A stretch of DNA of 64,000 nucleotides from Acanthamoeba sp. SK_2022b (taxonomy: Eukaryota > Discosea > Longamoebia > Acanthamoebidae). Within the stretch, counting starts at the first letter, position 1. Every line of letters starts with the position of its first letter. The notes below the pieces were generated by a model, which ran no database searches, had not been told where the DNA came from, and worked only from the letters and a program-made list of their open reading frames with translations. Shown here in pieces: positions 47,221 through 58,507 of the stretch. The stretch lies in assembly GCA_027943245.1 (NCBI GenBank), contig JANDJZ010000234.1, positions 1-64,000 of the forward strand, in the 5' to 3' direction. The position numbers and the translations under genes were made by a program.

Positions 47221-50200
47221 AAGTTGTCAAGCCCGGTCCCCAGCGAATGCCTCGGCGAACCGCGCGAGAGGCTCGCACCGTGCCCCTCCGAGTCGGCGTC
47301 GTCCTCGCCCGATTCGGCGATTCCACCGCCGGGCGCCAAAGAGAGCGAGGGGTGGGTGGCGGCGAATGGCTCCAGCTGCTGCGGCAAGTCGAACAGATGC
47401 TCGCCTTGGTAGAGGGGAGGACCCCTCGTATGCGTGAGTGAGTGAGAGACAACGTGGTGCGGCGCACGATGGGACTTGATGGAAGGGGCGAGGTACCGAT
47501 GTGAGTGATATAGCTGAGGGGCTGCTTGCTGAAGGTGGGCACTTCGACGTTGGCGATCTTGGTCTCGTCCTGCTGCTGCCACGCCTGTCGTCGTCCCGGC
47601 CAATCATCATCGCGTGTTGCGTGAGCCGGGCTGCCATTGGCGGAGAACGGTTGCGGGAGGAAAGGGGCGCGTGTACGGGCAGAGTCGGGAACTGGGCGAG
47701 CTGCTCCTTGATGGACTGGAACATGGTGTCGTACACGAAGGACTGGCACGACGCATTCAAGGAGGTCAACTGCTGAGACGGGACCGGCAGCAGCTTGACG
47801 CCCACTACACGCATCGCGGGGGGAGGGGGAGGAGCGCAACAACGAGCAACGGCCAGGGAGGCGCGGGAGTGAGTCGAGGGAGAGCAGGGAGGAGCGCGCG
47901 ACGACTTGAGACAGAGACGACGGACCGTCTTCTAAGTTCTGGAAGAAGCCCCAGAGCCGCCTCGCCTTCTCCGGCTCCTCGCGCAGGTGGATGCACGGGA
48001 TGGTCTGGTAGGTGGAGCTGCGCCCACCAAGTCGAGCGCGCGAAGTGGACATAACCGGTCGTTAAGAACGTAGCACGACATCGCAGAGAGCCATCGAGCG
48101 CGAAAAGGGAGGATGGGGGAGGCGTACTCCTTCTGAACTTGGAACTGAGGCCCGAAAAGGCCCCCCGCAGGTTGGCCAGGATGGAGCGCAGCTGCCTGTC
48201 GAAGCCCGACATGCTGTCGGCCAACGTGGAGGCCTGGAATACCACCTCCCGTGTCAATCGATTATTGTATTTCGTATTTATTACTTACTACTTCGTGTAG
48301 AGTAAAATATATAATTATTAAATATATATATATATAAACACGTGAAAAATAATAGATTTAACGTTACCATTTGGAGCAGCTGCAGGGCGCCCTGGAAGTA
48401 GGACCAGTCGTGCTCCTGATGCAGCTGCGCGCCGCGAGCGTTTGAGGTTTGCCGTCCTGTGCAAGTGGATGCGCCGCACACGTGTCAGCGTCGATCTGGC
48501 CAGCAAGAGGGAGCGCGCGAGCACACATGCAGTACCGGTGGCGGCGGTCTGGCCGCCGGCGGTGTCGGGACCGATGTCGAGATGGGCAGCGATCCGCAGG
48601 TGTTGTAGGACGTCGAACAGGTGCTGCACGTACTTGACGAGAAACTCCTACGCATAAAGGCCCACGACGCCAAACAAACAGGCCATCGTGTGAGCGAAAG
48701 ACACTCGGTGGATGAGGGTCGTGTGAAGGGGGGAGGGCTACGCACGGAGAGAACACGAAGAAGGCCCTCCGCTTCGGAGCCCTTGGTGAATTGGACGCAG
48801 CGGTCGATGGCGGCCTCGGCCACGAGGAAGAGCTTGGACACCGAATTGTCGACCAGGCGCAGCGTCTCCGCGAACCCCATGCACGCCTGCGCTCGCGCAG
48901 AGACGACGTGAGACTAGCGCGCTCATTGCACTGCCAGGGGGGACCCTAGCAGTACCGGCTTGAGGGCGGCCAGCTCCTGCGTGAGATTGGTGGCCTCCAG
49001 GTTGGCGTAGTCCTTCTGGTAGGGGAAGTAGGGACAGAAGATGGCCCTCACCACCGCCTGCGCCGACTCGAGAGCTGCGCTGGAAGTAGCGTCTGAAAAA
49101 ATACGTTTATATTTAAAAAATTAGTATGAAATTAGTGTAACTTTACACTTATTTATAATTAATCGTATTTAATAATTGAATAATTTGTTATTAAAAAGTA
49201 CCCTGAAGGCCAAGGCTGGCAAGGACGGTAAGCGAGAAGTTATTGGTGACGGTGTAGGCGGCGATGAGCTGGTTCAGCAGCACGCTCCCGCTCGAGCTCG
49301 ACGACCCCTTCCCCGTGGTGGGGTTCTGCTGCAGGATCTCGTCGATCCTCTGTCGGAAGGACTCGGTGAGGGTGGAGAGGACGTAGGCGGCCAGGGACGG
49401 CAGCACGTAGGGCTCCGTCGGGAACACTTGCGCCACCCACGCTTTCTGGAAAAGCCACGCGTGTTAACATTTCTTCTTGAGTCCACCCGGTGGAGAGAGC
49501 GCGCGGACACGGAGGAGGCGAGGCACCTCGTGGCTGAGAGTGGCCAGCACCGAGTCGTAAAACGAAGGAAGCCAATCCACAAACGACGAGCTGGTGCTGC
49601 GGCCGGCCTCGGGCCGCTTGAACGAGTGCCACTGCTGCTCCAGCGGCACCAGACGACATCTAGCGCCACGCCCCCAGCCAAATAAGCTCATCGAGACACA
49701 CGAAGAGAGAGAGAGAGAGAGAGAGAAAAGATAAGAGAAAAGCTCGAGAAAGACAGCTGCGCACCTGTAGTAGTGTTGCTGCAGCTGCATCTTTCGGTCG
49801 ATCTTCTGGAACACGTCCACGAAGTTCAAGGTAGTGTCTGCTCACGGGGGACCGTGCGTTAGCTCGGCTGAGGGCCCAGCGATCTTCACGAATCCACGCG
49901 TTGCGCGGACAACGATGTGTACCTGTCTCGTGTTTGTTGAAGGCGGAGAGCAGGTGGGGTCGGGTCATGCCCTCGAGCCTGTCCTGAAAGAGCATGAGCT
50001 GGCGCTGGCTGTCTTGGAACTGAGGAATCTCCCTCAGTATGTCCAGGCTCTGCTTCATCCCGAAGATATGGTCCGCAATCTGCGCAGGGGAAGATGGTCA
50101 AGATGGCGCCGCGAATTGAGAAACCGTTAGAAGAAGGTGATGACGGGGACGGCGACGTGGAGTTGTGTCCACAATCTTGTCGCTGCGTGAAAAGGGGGAG

Positions 50201-50845
50201 AGCCGTGCCCTGCGGAAGTCGTTGGTCTTGAAGACGTTGTCGACGTCTTCGGAGAGCTTCTTCAGCTTCTCGGCCTCGATCAGAATGCTGGAGCACTTCT
50301 CCATCGACATCTTCACCGTGTCTAGAGCCGACAACACCTCGAGCGAGTTGTCGGTGTTGCCTTCGATCTGTGTGAGGCATGCGCGTACACACACACACAC
50401 GTGTCTCGCCTGTCAGCTCGCTTCCTGGTCGAAGTTCGAAGGCGGCAGCTACGCCCGCACCTTCTCCAGCGTATCTGCGAACGAGGTGATCTGAACCTGA
50501 AGCGCCGATGCCTCCTTGCGCACGCTCTCTATGCTTCGCATTGACCTGCGCGAGTGTTGGCACTGGGGGAGAAACACGAGAGCGAGCAAGGGGAGAGCGC
50601 ACTTGGGAATGTTTCTGAGTGACTTGGCCGAGAACTCGCGCAGGGAGTGGTTGAGCTCGGAAGACAACAGCTGCAGCTTCAACACCAGCGTGGACACATA
50701 CGTCTGGTTGCACAAAACGTTAAGTCGTCTTGTATGGGAGGAGAAGGAGGGAGCATACGTCGGTAGGTTCATTGACGCTGGGGTCAAGCGTTCTGTTCAC
50801 CCACGCCTTCAGATCAAAGTCATCCTTCGTAAAATCAGAAAAATC
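46653..50845 (-). CDS. COG7: conserved oligomeric Golgi complex subunit 7 (COG7)
   Basis: COG7 is a lobe B subunit of the COG tether that captures retrograde vesicles at the Golgi. Many short exons on the minus strand follow human COG7 order. The first recognised exon (from 50845) reads DFSDFTKDDFDLKAWVNRT, matching the start of the family. Next come TLVLKLQLLSSELNHSLREF, SFADTLEKV, DVDNVFKTNDFRRIADHIF, MTRPHLLSAFNKHET, FPYQKDYANLEATNLTQEL, SVSKLFLVAEAAIDRCVQF, HDWSYFQGALQLLQM, QQLTSLNASCQSFVYD, PLSYITHIG and the C-terminal VTPAKSLAAIQHLLEVP. The stop is at 46653 (two consecutive TAGs). The initiator ATG must lie in a small upstream exon between 50846 and 51080 that I could not resolve. The expected length is about 750-850 aa, as in animals and plants. 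Confidence 0.92.
46951..47002. repeat. GTGC/GTCGGCGTGC minisatellite in COG7 intron
   Basis: Imperfect tandem units of GCGTGCGTGCGTCG in the intron between the two last COG7 exons but one. Confidence 0.7.
47147..47214. repeat. (CA)n microsatellite in COG7 intron
   Basis: About 34 CA units directly after the acceptor-proximal AGTCTG at 47140, so the transcript has (TG)n leading into the acceptor. Confidence 0.95.
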
Positions 50846-51080
50846 CTGCTTTCGTGTGGAGTGTTAATTCAGTAACTTATCCACGCCTTTAGCATCTCAC
50901 CACAATGGACCACGAGGGAGGGCCAGCAATCGCACCATTCGACGTGTCACGACGCCGGCAGGTGATCCTGGCGCTTTTTGCTATATTTTCTTTTGTCTGC
51001 TTCCCATTTTCCTTTCTGTTTTCCTCTGATAGCATTGTTTTTGCAATTTTGGCTGAAAAAAAACCTTTGGTTTCGTTAAG
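50846..51080. promoter_or_regulatory. head-to-head promoter region COG7 / F-box gene
   Basis: 235 bp between the first recognised COG7 exon and the F-box gene ATG at 51081. It must hold both promoters and the missing COG7 start exon. It contains a T-rich run on the plus strand (GCTATATTTTCTTTTG at 50981) with a TATATTTT that could act as a TATA element for the plus gene, ~95 nt upstream. Confidence 0.4.
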
Positions 51081-52070
51081 ATGGAGACCACCGAGCACGC
51101 ATCTGTCTGGACGTTGCCGCCCGAGTTGCTTCTCCACGTGTTCAAAGGCCTCACTCTGCGGGTACGGGCAAAAGCGTCGCCAAACCCCATGGGACTGACT
51201 ATCAATCTGACTGGAGTCTGACTCCCAACTACAGGACCTGGGCGTAGCGGCCACGGTGTGCAGCCATTGGAGGACCCTCGCCCGCGACAAGACACGTAAC
51301 CTTCCTCCCCTCCACACCGGTCGCCTTTCTGTTCCTCACGACGGGCGCCTGCGCCAGTGTGGCTGCCTCTCGACTTCTCGCAGGACTTTTGGCGCCAGCG
51401 CGAGAGCCTGAACGAGGCATTTCCCCGTATCGTCGACATGGTCTGCAACGACGTAGGTCTCCCTCTGCCTCCTGTGGTTCTCTCCCGTGCGCTGCCTCGT
51501 AGTGCTCACTCCCCTTACGCACATGCGCAGGCAGTGGAGCTGGATTTGGCCTACTGCGATCGCAACCTGACCGGGACTGCGCTGCTCGCCATCGCCAAGT
51601 GCACCAACCTACGCTGGCTCTCGCTCGCCTGGTGTCGGTATGTCCGCGTAGCGCTCTCCGTGTAGAGAGAGAGACACGCAGTGAGGTGTGCTTCTCACCG
51701 CCACGCCTTGCCGTCGGTTCGCGCAGTCAGACGACCGACGAAGTGCTGGAGGCGATCATTCGCAATTGTCCCAACATCGCTCACCTCGACCGTACAGTCG
51801 TCCTTATCTCTCTCTCTCTCTCTCTCGCTTGCTCCGTCATACGTGTGGCTCAGTACCGGTGACGGTGGCACGGTGCAGTGAGCGGATGCGCTGGTCTGTC
51901 GTTTCATGCGCTGGCGAAGCTCCAACACCTGCCCAACCTGGAGAGCCTGACGCTGGACTACTGCGTGCTCCCGAACCCCGGCTCGCTGGCCGAGCTGGCC
52001 GCGCTCTGCCCTTCCCTACACAAGCTCTCCACCTTCTTCCTTCGCTTCCAGGTATCCTCTAGTCCCCAGA

Positions 52071-52135
<65 letters not shown>

Positions 52136-53433
52136 ACATACGCACACACACACACAATACATACGCACACTTACTTCGTGATGCGACCAACGCAAAGAAT
52201 GTTCGATTCAACGTGTGGGAAGACTACGCCCAACTGTGCTTCGCGACGCAATCGACCGTTGGCGCGGCTACGGAGCACGAGGGGGACGAGGACAGCAGCA
52301 GCAGTCCCCGCCCCGACGGCCAAAGCAGCAGCAGCAGCAGCAGCGCCGGCAGCCTCGTGCTCGGCCGCGTGACCCTCGAAACGGACATGTACGAATCGCT
52401 CCCCCCCTTCTCTTGCGCGTGTGTGCCTCGTGTCCCTCGCTCACATGCTCGCCACCCCAACCCACAGGTGGAGGCAGGCCTACCAGCAGAGCTTCGATCT
52501 CAAGACCCCGCCAGAGGTCCAGATCGCGGCGGCGGCCGCGCGCGCGGAGCGGGAGGGCAAGCTGGTCCTCCTGTGCGTCGGCCTCTACACCTACGTCCAG
52601 GTCCCCGGTACGCTCTCCCCCCCCCCCTCCCCCCTCCCTCCCTCTGGTGAAACGGCATTGGTTTCGAGTGAAACCGACGGGCAAGTGCTTGGCGCGCGCG
52701 CGCAGGGGACTGGACGATCAGGCTGGAGCACTACCTCACGCGCAACCCGTTGCTGTGGAAGAAACTGAACGAGACCTTTGTCTGGTTGCACATCGATGAG
52801 TTGTACGATCGCCTTGTGGGGGGTGGGGTTCGTGCGCGCGTGTTTTGACTCTGCGCTATGGCTCGCACGCAGCGTTGCCAGGGGTTCCGAAGCCATGGAC
52901 GTGGGCGACAACGCTCACAATGACATCCCTGCAGAAGGAGGTAAGGAGAGGGGAGGAGAGAGGAGAGATTGGGGGGGAGGGAGGCGGAGTGGTGTCGACA
53001 CAGTCGTGTGACGGTTTGATGGCGGCGGGCGGCGTGCGGCGGGGGAGCAGTGATCGAGGATTGGTCAAAGGTGATAAGCAGCCTGCCCGAGTGGCCCTAT
53101 CTGTTCGTGCTGGACCCCAAGGCGCACCTCCTCAGCCACCAAACGACCGGCCCGCTCGAGCGCTTCGACCGCTACGACCACCACACGGTGCGTGCGCTCC
53201 CCCCCCCCCTCTGCGCCCAAGCTCATCTCTCCACCTCTCCTCTCCCTGCCTTCTCACCATTTCATGTGCAGATGTTCCGGTTCATCGACAACTGGCAGCG
53301 CTTCCTAAGGACGGGCGACAAGCCGGCCCCGATCACCGAAGTCTTCACCGACGTGGAGCCGGCGTACGCCGCCCTCAACACCGCAGACGAATGGCGTATG
53401 GAGTTTGACGGCTACGACGAGGAGGACTACTGA
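51081..53433 (+). CDS. F-box / LRR / thioredoxin-fold fusion protein, 458 aa
   Basis: Twelve exons in phase: 51081-51161, 51235-51295, 51358-51452, 51531-51637, 51727-51791, 51879-52051, 52198-52388, 52468-52607, 52706-52802, 52873-52940, 53051-53187 and 53272-53433. Residues 10-55 form an F-box: VWTLPPELLLHVFKGL, then AATVCSHWRTLARD. Residues ~85-190 are leucine-rich repeats: VELDLAYCDRNLTGTALLAI, TNLRWLSLAWCR and PNLESLTLDYCVL. After a Ser/Asp-rich linker the C-terminal ~190 residues look like a thioredoxin fold: GKLVLLCVGLY, GDWTIRLEHYL, NETFVWLHIDE and WPYLFVLDPKAHLL. The CxxC redox pair is absent (GDWT at the helix start), so it is probably a binding rather than redox module. The F-box predicts an SCF ubiquitin-ligase adaptor, with LRR plus Trx-like parts selecting substrate. 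It ends in an acidic DGYDEEDY. Confidence 0.82.
52072..52133. repeat. (CA)n microsatellite in F-box gene intron
   Basis: About 31 CA units plus CAATACATACG satellites up to 52170, in the intron between exons 6 and 7. Confidence 0.95.
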
Positions 53434-53528
53434 AGGGACAATTTTTGTTTATTTTTTAATTATTGGTTTGGTTTTTCATTTTTTGAACAGAGCTGATAAA
53501 AGATTTTAAAAAAGAAAAAAATTAAACC

Positions 53529-56131
53529 ATGGAGAGGCCCCAAGAGATGGATACCAGGGAGAGTGAGGGTGGGCTGCAAGGGGAAGCCAAGGGCAGTTTA
53601 GCCAATTCGCCGCCAATAGCCGACGACAACGATGGCGAAGTGCTGTGGCGCGATTGTCTCGACTCAATGACGGCCGATTTCCTCGAGATCGACGCCCTGC
53701 TCACCGAATTGGCCGCTCTCACCGCCCCTGCGCCGTCCTCTTCTCCTCAGTCATCCCCCGTTTCATCCTCTTCCCCTTCCTCTTCCTCTTCCACCAACCC
53801 CAGCTCGTCCCCATCGTCTCCATCTTCCACTTCAACACCATCATCTTCTTCATCTTCATCTTCATCATTATTGCTTTCTCCATCTTCTACATCATCATCA
53901 ACAGTCTCGGCTTGGACCCCAGCCACGGCCTCGCCGCCCGGCAGCAGGAGCGGCTCAGCGCGCAAGGCCGCCGCCGTCAGGAAGGCCCGCCGCACGTACC
54001 TGTCCGCGGCCGCCGCCGACGACGAGCCCTTCATGCGCCGCCAGTCCGTGCGCTACGACGCGTCGGCCCTCCACGCCCAGCTCCGCCTGCTGCCCGCCGC
54101 TGCCCCGATGGCCATCGTCGCCGGCGCCGTCCACCATCGACCGGTGTCGACCGTCATCGAGGGGGACACCGACGGCGGGCAGGAGGAGCTGTTGCTCGCC
54201 CAGAAGTCGCGCTCGGCCACCGCGCCCACGACGACGACGACGAAGATGGCGGCGGTGATGACGACGATCAGGGCGCAGCGCGCGCAGAGGCCGCAGTCGC
54301 CCACGCACGAGGACCAGCAGCAGCAGCAGCGGCTGCTGCGCGACGCGGAGACGGCCGACGTGCGCGTGGTCAAGGCGGCCGAGCAGGGCGACGGCGAGGA
54401 GGAGCTCCTGATGGGCCCCGCCGGGACGTCGGCCGGCGGAGCAGAGCGGGCCGACGCAGGGGAGAAGGAGGGGGAGGGGGAGGAGGGCCAGGAGGAGCCG
54501 CTGAGGGACCGGTACGGGTTTCCCTACGAGAACGCGCAGGAGCAGCAGGCCATCGCCCTCCGCTACGCTCCCCTCATCGACGACCAAATACGCGAATGGA
54601 AAGGTGCCTAACGTCGCACGCGCGCGCCAAGCATGACACACGCGCACGTGTGTGCGTGCGTGCGTGCGTGCGTGCGTGTGTGTGCGTGTGTGTGTGCGTG
54701 TGTGTGCTGATGTGTTGTGCGTGTGTGGGGCGTGTCTCCCCGCGAGCAGCGTATCTGGCCAAGAACAAGAACAGGCTCAACAAGACGTCGCTCACGCTCA
54801 AGCTGCTGGTCCGACGGGGCATCCCGGTCTCCATACGACGCGAGGTGCGCCTCCTCCCGTTTCTCTCTCGCGGCGCGTGCGGCCCCGATCCGATCTGAGC
54901 TGATCTGATGTGGGTGGGGGTCGATGCGCAGGCGTGGCTCGTGTGTTCGGGCGCCCGTCGTAAGATGCAACAGAACCCCGGTGCGGCCTCCGCGTTTGCT
55001 CTTTTTCAATTCTTATTATTTATTTATTTATTTAAACTTAAAAATAATAATTCGTGTTTTCTTGCGTTTTTGTTAATGGCTGTGTTCGACGTCGTAGTTA
55101 TCTACGAAATTTTATTTACTTTACCTTTGTTTTTTTTTTGGAAGAAAAAAAAAGTACCAATTCAAACAAAGTAACCGGCCTCACGTACATCATAGGCTAC
55201 TACCTCGAGATGCTTCATAAGAAGGAGACCGACACCACCTACATCGAACAGATCGAGCTGGTGCGCTCTCCCTCTCTTCATTGATGATCATGCGTGGCGC
55301 GCATTCCCGAGTTGACGCTCGCCTCGTATCGCCGTTGTCGTCGTTCGTTGTAGGACGCGCCGCGCACGTTCCCGCAGCATCCCTACTTTGGGGAGGAGGG
55401 CCAGGCCAAGCTCAAGCGCGTGCTGGTGGCCTACAGCCGGCGCAACCCCAAGTACTGACGCCCCCACCACGTCTTGGAGGAGACAGCAACACATCAATTG
55501 TTAATTTATTTATTCATTTATTTATTTATTTATTAATTGTGGCGATGTGACTTCCAGCGTGGGGTATTGCCAGAGCATGAACTTCGTGACGGGGATGCTG
55601 CTCCTCTTCATGAAGGAGGAGGAGGCCTTCTGGATGCTCGTCACCATCGTCGGTTCGTTTCCTCTTTCTTTTTTTTTCTTTTTTTTTCATTTTGTTATTT
55701 TGTATATAAAATTATCCTAAAAATTATGATTAATTGTTAATTCCTTGTCTGACACCGACCGCGCCGTCAACAGAGGAGCTCCTGCCGCAGGACTACTACG
55801 GGTAACACACGACACACGACACACGACACACGCCACACGACACACGACGCACGCCACACGACACATGACACGTGGGGTAGAGGCGCTGACGTTTTCGGGG
55901 GGGGTTGGGATCAAAACAGGGAGAGCTTGCTGGGCGTGCAGGCCGACCAGCGCGTGTTGGACACGCTGCTGATGGAGAAGCTGCCGCACATCGCCACGCA
56001 CTTTGAGCGGCTGGGCTTCACCCTGCCCCTCATCACCACCCAGTGGTTTTCGTGCCTCTTTGTTAAGGACCTCAGCGCCGAGGTGCGTGCGCGCGTGCTG
56101 TCTGTGTGCGCGCGTGCATCCACGTGTCTCA

Positions 56132-56202
<71 letters not shown>

Positions 56203-56407
56203 CTGGCGCTGCGAGTGTGGGACTGTCTGTTCAACGAGGGCAGCAAGATCCTGTTCCGGGTGGCGCTCGCCCTGATCAAGATCCACGCGCAGGAGCTCAT
56301 CCAGACCACCGACTACCAGACCCTCTTCGTGACCATGAAACGCATCACCAAAAGCACCTTCGATCCCGAACACCTCATGCGAGTTCGCGCGCTCCCTCTC
56401 CTTCATC

Positions 56408-56482
<75 letters not shown>

Positions 56483-56705
56483 TTAACGTTGGGGCGTGCG
56501 TGTGTAATTACAGGTGATGTTCGATGGCCTGGGCGGGTTCCCGCGAAAGAAGGTGACGCAGCTGCGCAACCACTTCTATCCGGTGGTGGCGCAGGAGGTG
56601 GCCGCCCTCCAGCAGATGCGCGCCCAGCTCGCCGCCCAGACCGCCGCGCGGAAGCGCCTCACCGCTTCCGCTCTCCTCGCCAGCGAGCACCACCAAGCGC
56701 CGTGA
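53529..56705 (+). CDS. TBC-domain Rab GTPase-activating protein, 679 aa
   Basis: Ten exons in phase: 53529-54603, 54750-54844, 54932-54980, 55196-55260, 55354-55451, 55558-55652, 55774-55801, 55920-56082, 56203-56382 and 56514-56705. Exon 1 encodes a ~360-residue low-complexity region: Ser/Pro-rich runs, then acidic and Gln-rich parts. It ends with a short conserved lead-in, [17 protein letters not shown]. The TBC domain follows: [32 protein letters not shown] with the catalytic arginine of IxxDxx[20 protein letters not shown] with the glutamine finger of Yx[20 protein letters not shown] and [18 protein letters not shown]. It should accelerate GTP hydrolysis on a Rab. It resembles the GRTP1/TBC1D6 group. 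The partner Rab cannot be told. It lies 95 bp after the F-box gene. Confidence 0.93.
55799..55871. repeat. CACACGA minisatellite in TBC gene intron
   Basis: About nine imperfect 8-bp units (ACACACGA / ACGCCACACG) in the intron between exons 7 and 8. Confidence 0.8.
56135..56200. repeat. (TG)n microsatellite ending at a splice acceptor
   Basis: About 33 TG units that run directly into the acceptor AG at 56201-56202 of TBC exon 9. The TG tract itself occupies the place of the polypyrimidine tract. Confidence 0.95.
56409..56479. repeat. (CA)n microsatellite in TBC gene intron
   Basis: About 35 CA units in the last intron of the TBC gene. The tract ends in CAG at 56480, then continues 33 nt to the true acceptor at 56513. 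Confidence 0.95.
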
Positions 56706-56832
56706 CCACGCTCTCGCAGCTAGCGCCCAACCAACCAATCATCCAATAAACAGTTGCCCAGGTCCTACTCGTAAGACAGCATCTGAGGACACCTCTTTGA
56801 TTGAGTTGACTCGAATCGCAGCTTCGCTACGG

Positions 56833-57631
56833 CTAGACGTAGGGCAGATCTGCCAGCTCGTCGTCGCTCCCGTACAGCGAGTAGGAGACCATGGGCAGCA
56901 CGGTCCAACCAATCATGCGGCGGATGTCGAGCAGCAGGCGCTTGCGGCACAGGGTCCAGTCGGCCTGGTCGCCGCTCATGAGGAACGCCACGGCCATGTA
57001 CATGCTCCGAAACAGGGCCTTGCTGCCCGTCCTGACGCTCTCGCCGTCGCGGCAGTCGGGCATCCCACGGCCGCTGAGGAGGGGCCGCAGCTGGTTCCAC
57101 AGGGGCTCCATGTGTTCGTCGCTGTCGTGGGAGGACAGCTCGCCGCCCCGGTAGAGGGAGTCGTCGCTGGGCGAGGAGCTCCTGGAGGTGGAGGAGGTTC
57201 CAGGTGAGGTAGGGCCGCACCAGGTCCAGGAAGATGCAACCGATGCCGAAATTGAACTGGCCGCTGTTGCTGCCCGAGTACATGCGGCTCGGCTCGCGGT
57301 GGTTGGCGTCCACCACGGCGCGGAGGAACGGGTAGTCGTCGTTGTGCAGCGCTCGCTTGGTGGCCGCCATGACCAGCTCGTGCGCGCGGTCGTGCCACAG
57401 AGTGCGCTCGAAGGCCGGCAGGGCCATGCCGTCGGTCCTGGGCTTGGCCTCTGCGATTCGCTTGGCGTGGGGTCGGGCAAACTCCTCGAGCGCGCGCAGC
57501 AGCTCTTCGGAGAGGAAGGCGAGCTCCTTCTGCATGCGCTCCCGCATCTCGTCCGTGCGCGGGTGGGTATTGCCCAGCTCTGGCAGGGCCAGGTATCGCC
57601 GCCAGCTTATCGCATGAGTTTGGTGCGTCAT
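56833..57631 (-). CDS. unknown protein with a reading-frame conflict
   Basis: The upstream frame (57631 down to about 57200) starts MTHQTHAISWRRYLALPELG and reads well through RALHNDDYPFLRAVVDANH and FNFGIGCIFLDLVRPYLTW. The downstream frame (about 57235 to 56833), shifted by one base, reads well through SPGTSSTSRSSSPSDD, EPLWNQLRPLLSGRGMPDC, FRSMYMAVAFLMSGDQADW and RRMIGWTVLPMVSYSLY, ending DELADLPYV. Removing a 100-nt intron with donor AT|GTACTC and acceptor CTCCAG would restore the frame but would delete good-looking coding sequence. Otherwise there is one extra base, from sequencing or mutation. The protein is helical, ~260 residues. The C-terminal hydrophobic stretch IGWTVLPMVSYSLYG could be membrane-associated. 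No family is recognised. Confidence 0.6.
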
Positions 57632-57751
57632 GGGCTAGGTTGGAAGGTGGGGCAGGTTGGAAGGAGGAGCAGAAAACAAAATATTATTTATTGATTTATT
57701 GATTTATTTCAGTTATTCGAACGGCCAATCGTATGCAAGGGTGGCTGTCAA

Positions 57752-58441
57752 CTACGCCAACGGGAGGGCGCTCTCGTGGGCGCGTGGTGGGAGAGAAACG
57801 ACGAGGTAGCCACGGGCTCGGTCCGACCAGCTGTCGACCCTGCACAGCAGCGGCACCTGGGGGAGAACCGACGAGACGGAAACGTCAGAACGAAGAGGAG
57901 AAGGGAAGTGATAGGAAGACAAGAGGAGAGAGAAGGGCCCTTGACACGCACCAGGTCGTGAACGGAGAGCCAGTGGGGCGTGGTTCGATGGCTGCGCGAA
58001 CGGCGTCGTCGCGTGTGAGCACAAACCACATTAAATGCGACAGAGGGACCAGAGAGGGAGGAGCGACCTCGCCACGTCCAGCAGGAGGACCATCTGGCGT
58101 TGCGGATGGTAGGCCGCCAGAGGCGAGACGTGGCCCCCTCGATGGTTCTCAAAGTCACGCCACAAGTTGACCACCACGCATCGGGACCTGCGCACGGCTT
58201 CCGTGTCAGATGCGCGCGCGTTGCATAATTGTGTGTGTGTGTGCGCGCGCGCGCGTGTGTGTGTTGAAATCGACGCCGTGTGTGCGTGTCGTGTGCGTGG
58301 GTCAGACCTGGAGGAGAAGACGGCAGCGAGGTCGTCCCTGAGCCATCGGGAGACCTCCAGCGGATCCTCCGAACACCGGAGCGTCACACGGGCGCCCGCC
58401 AGCACGAACATGCGCGCCACCTGCGTCAGATGCAGGCCTTG

Positions 58442-58507
<66 letters not shown>

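Noticed and set aside
55807..55871. CRISPR-like array from short repeated CACACGA units
   Set aside because: Units are about 8 bp without spacers, and lie in a eukaryotic intron; it is a minisatellite.
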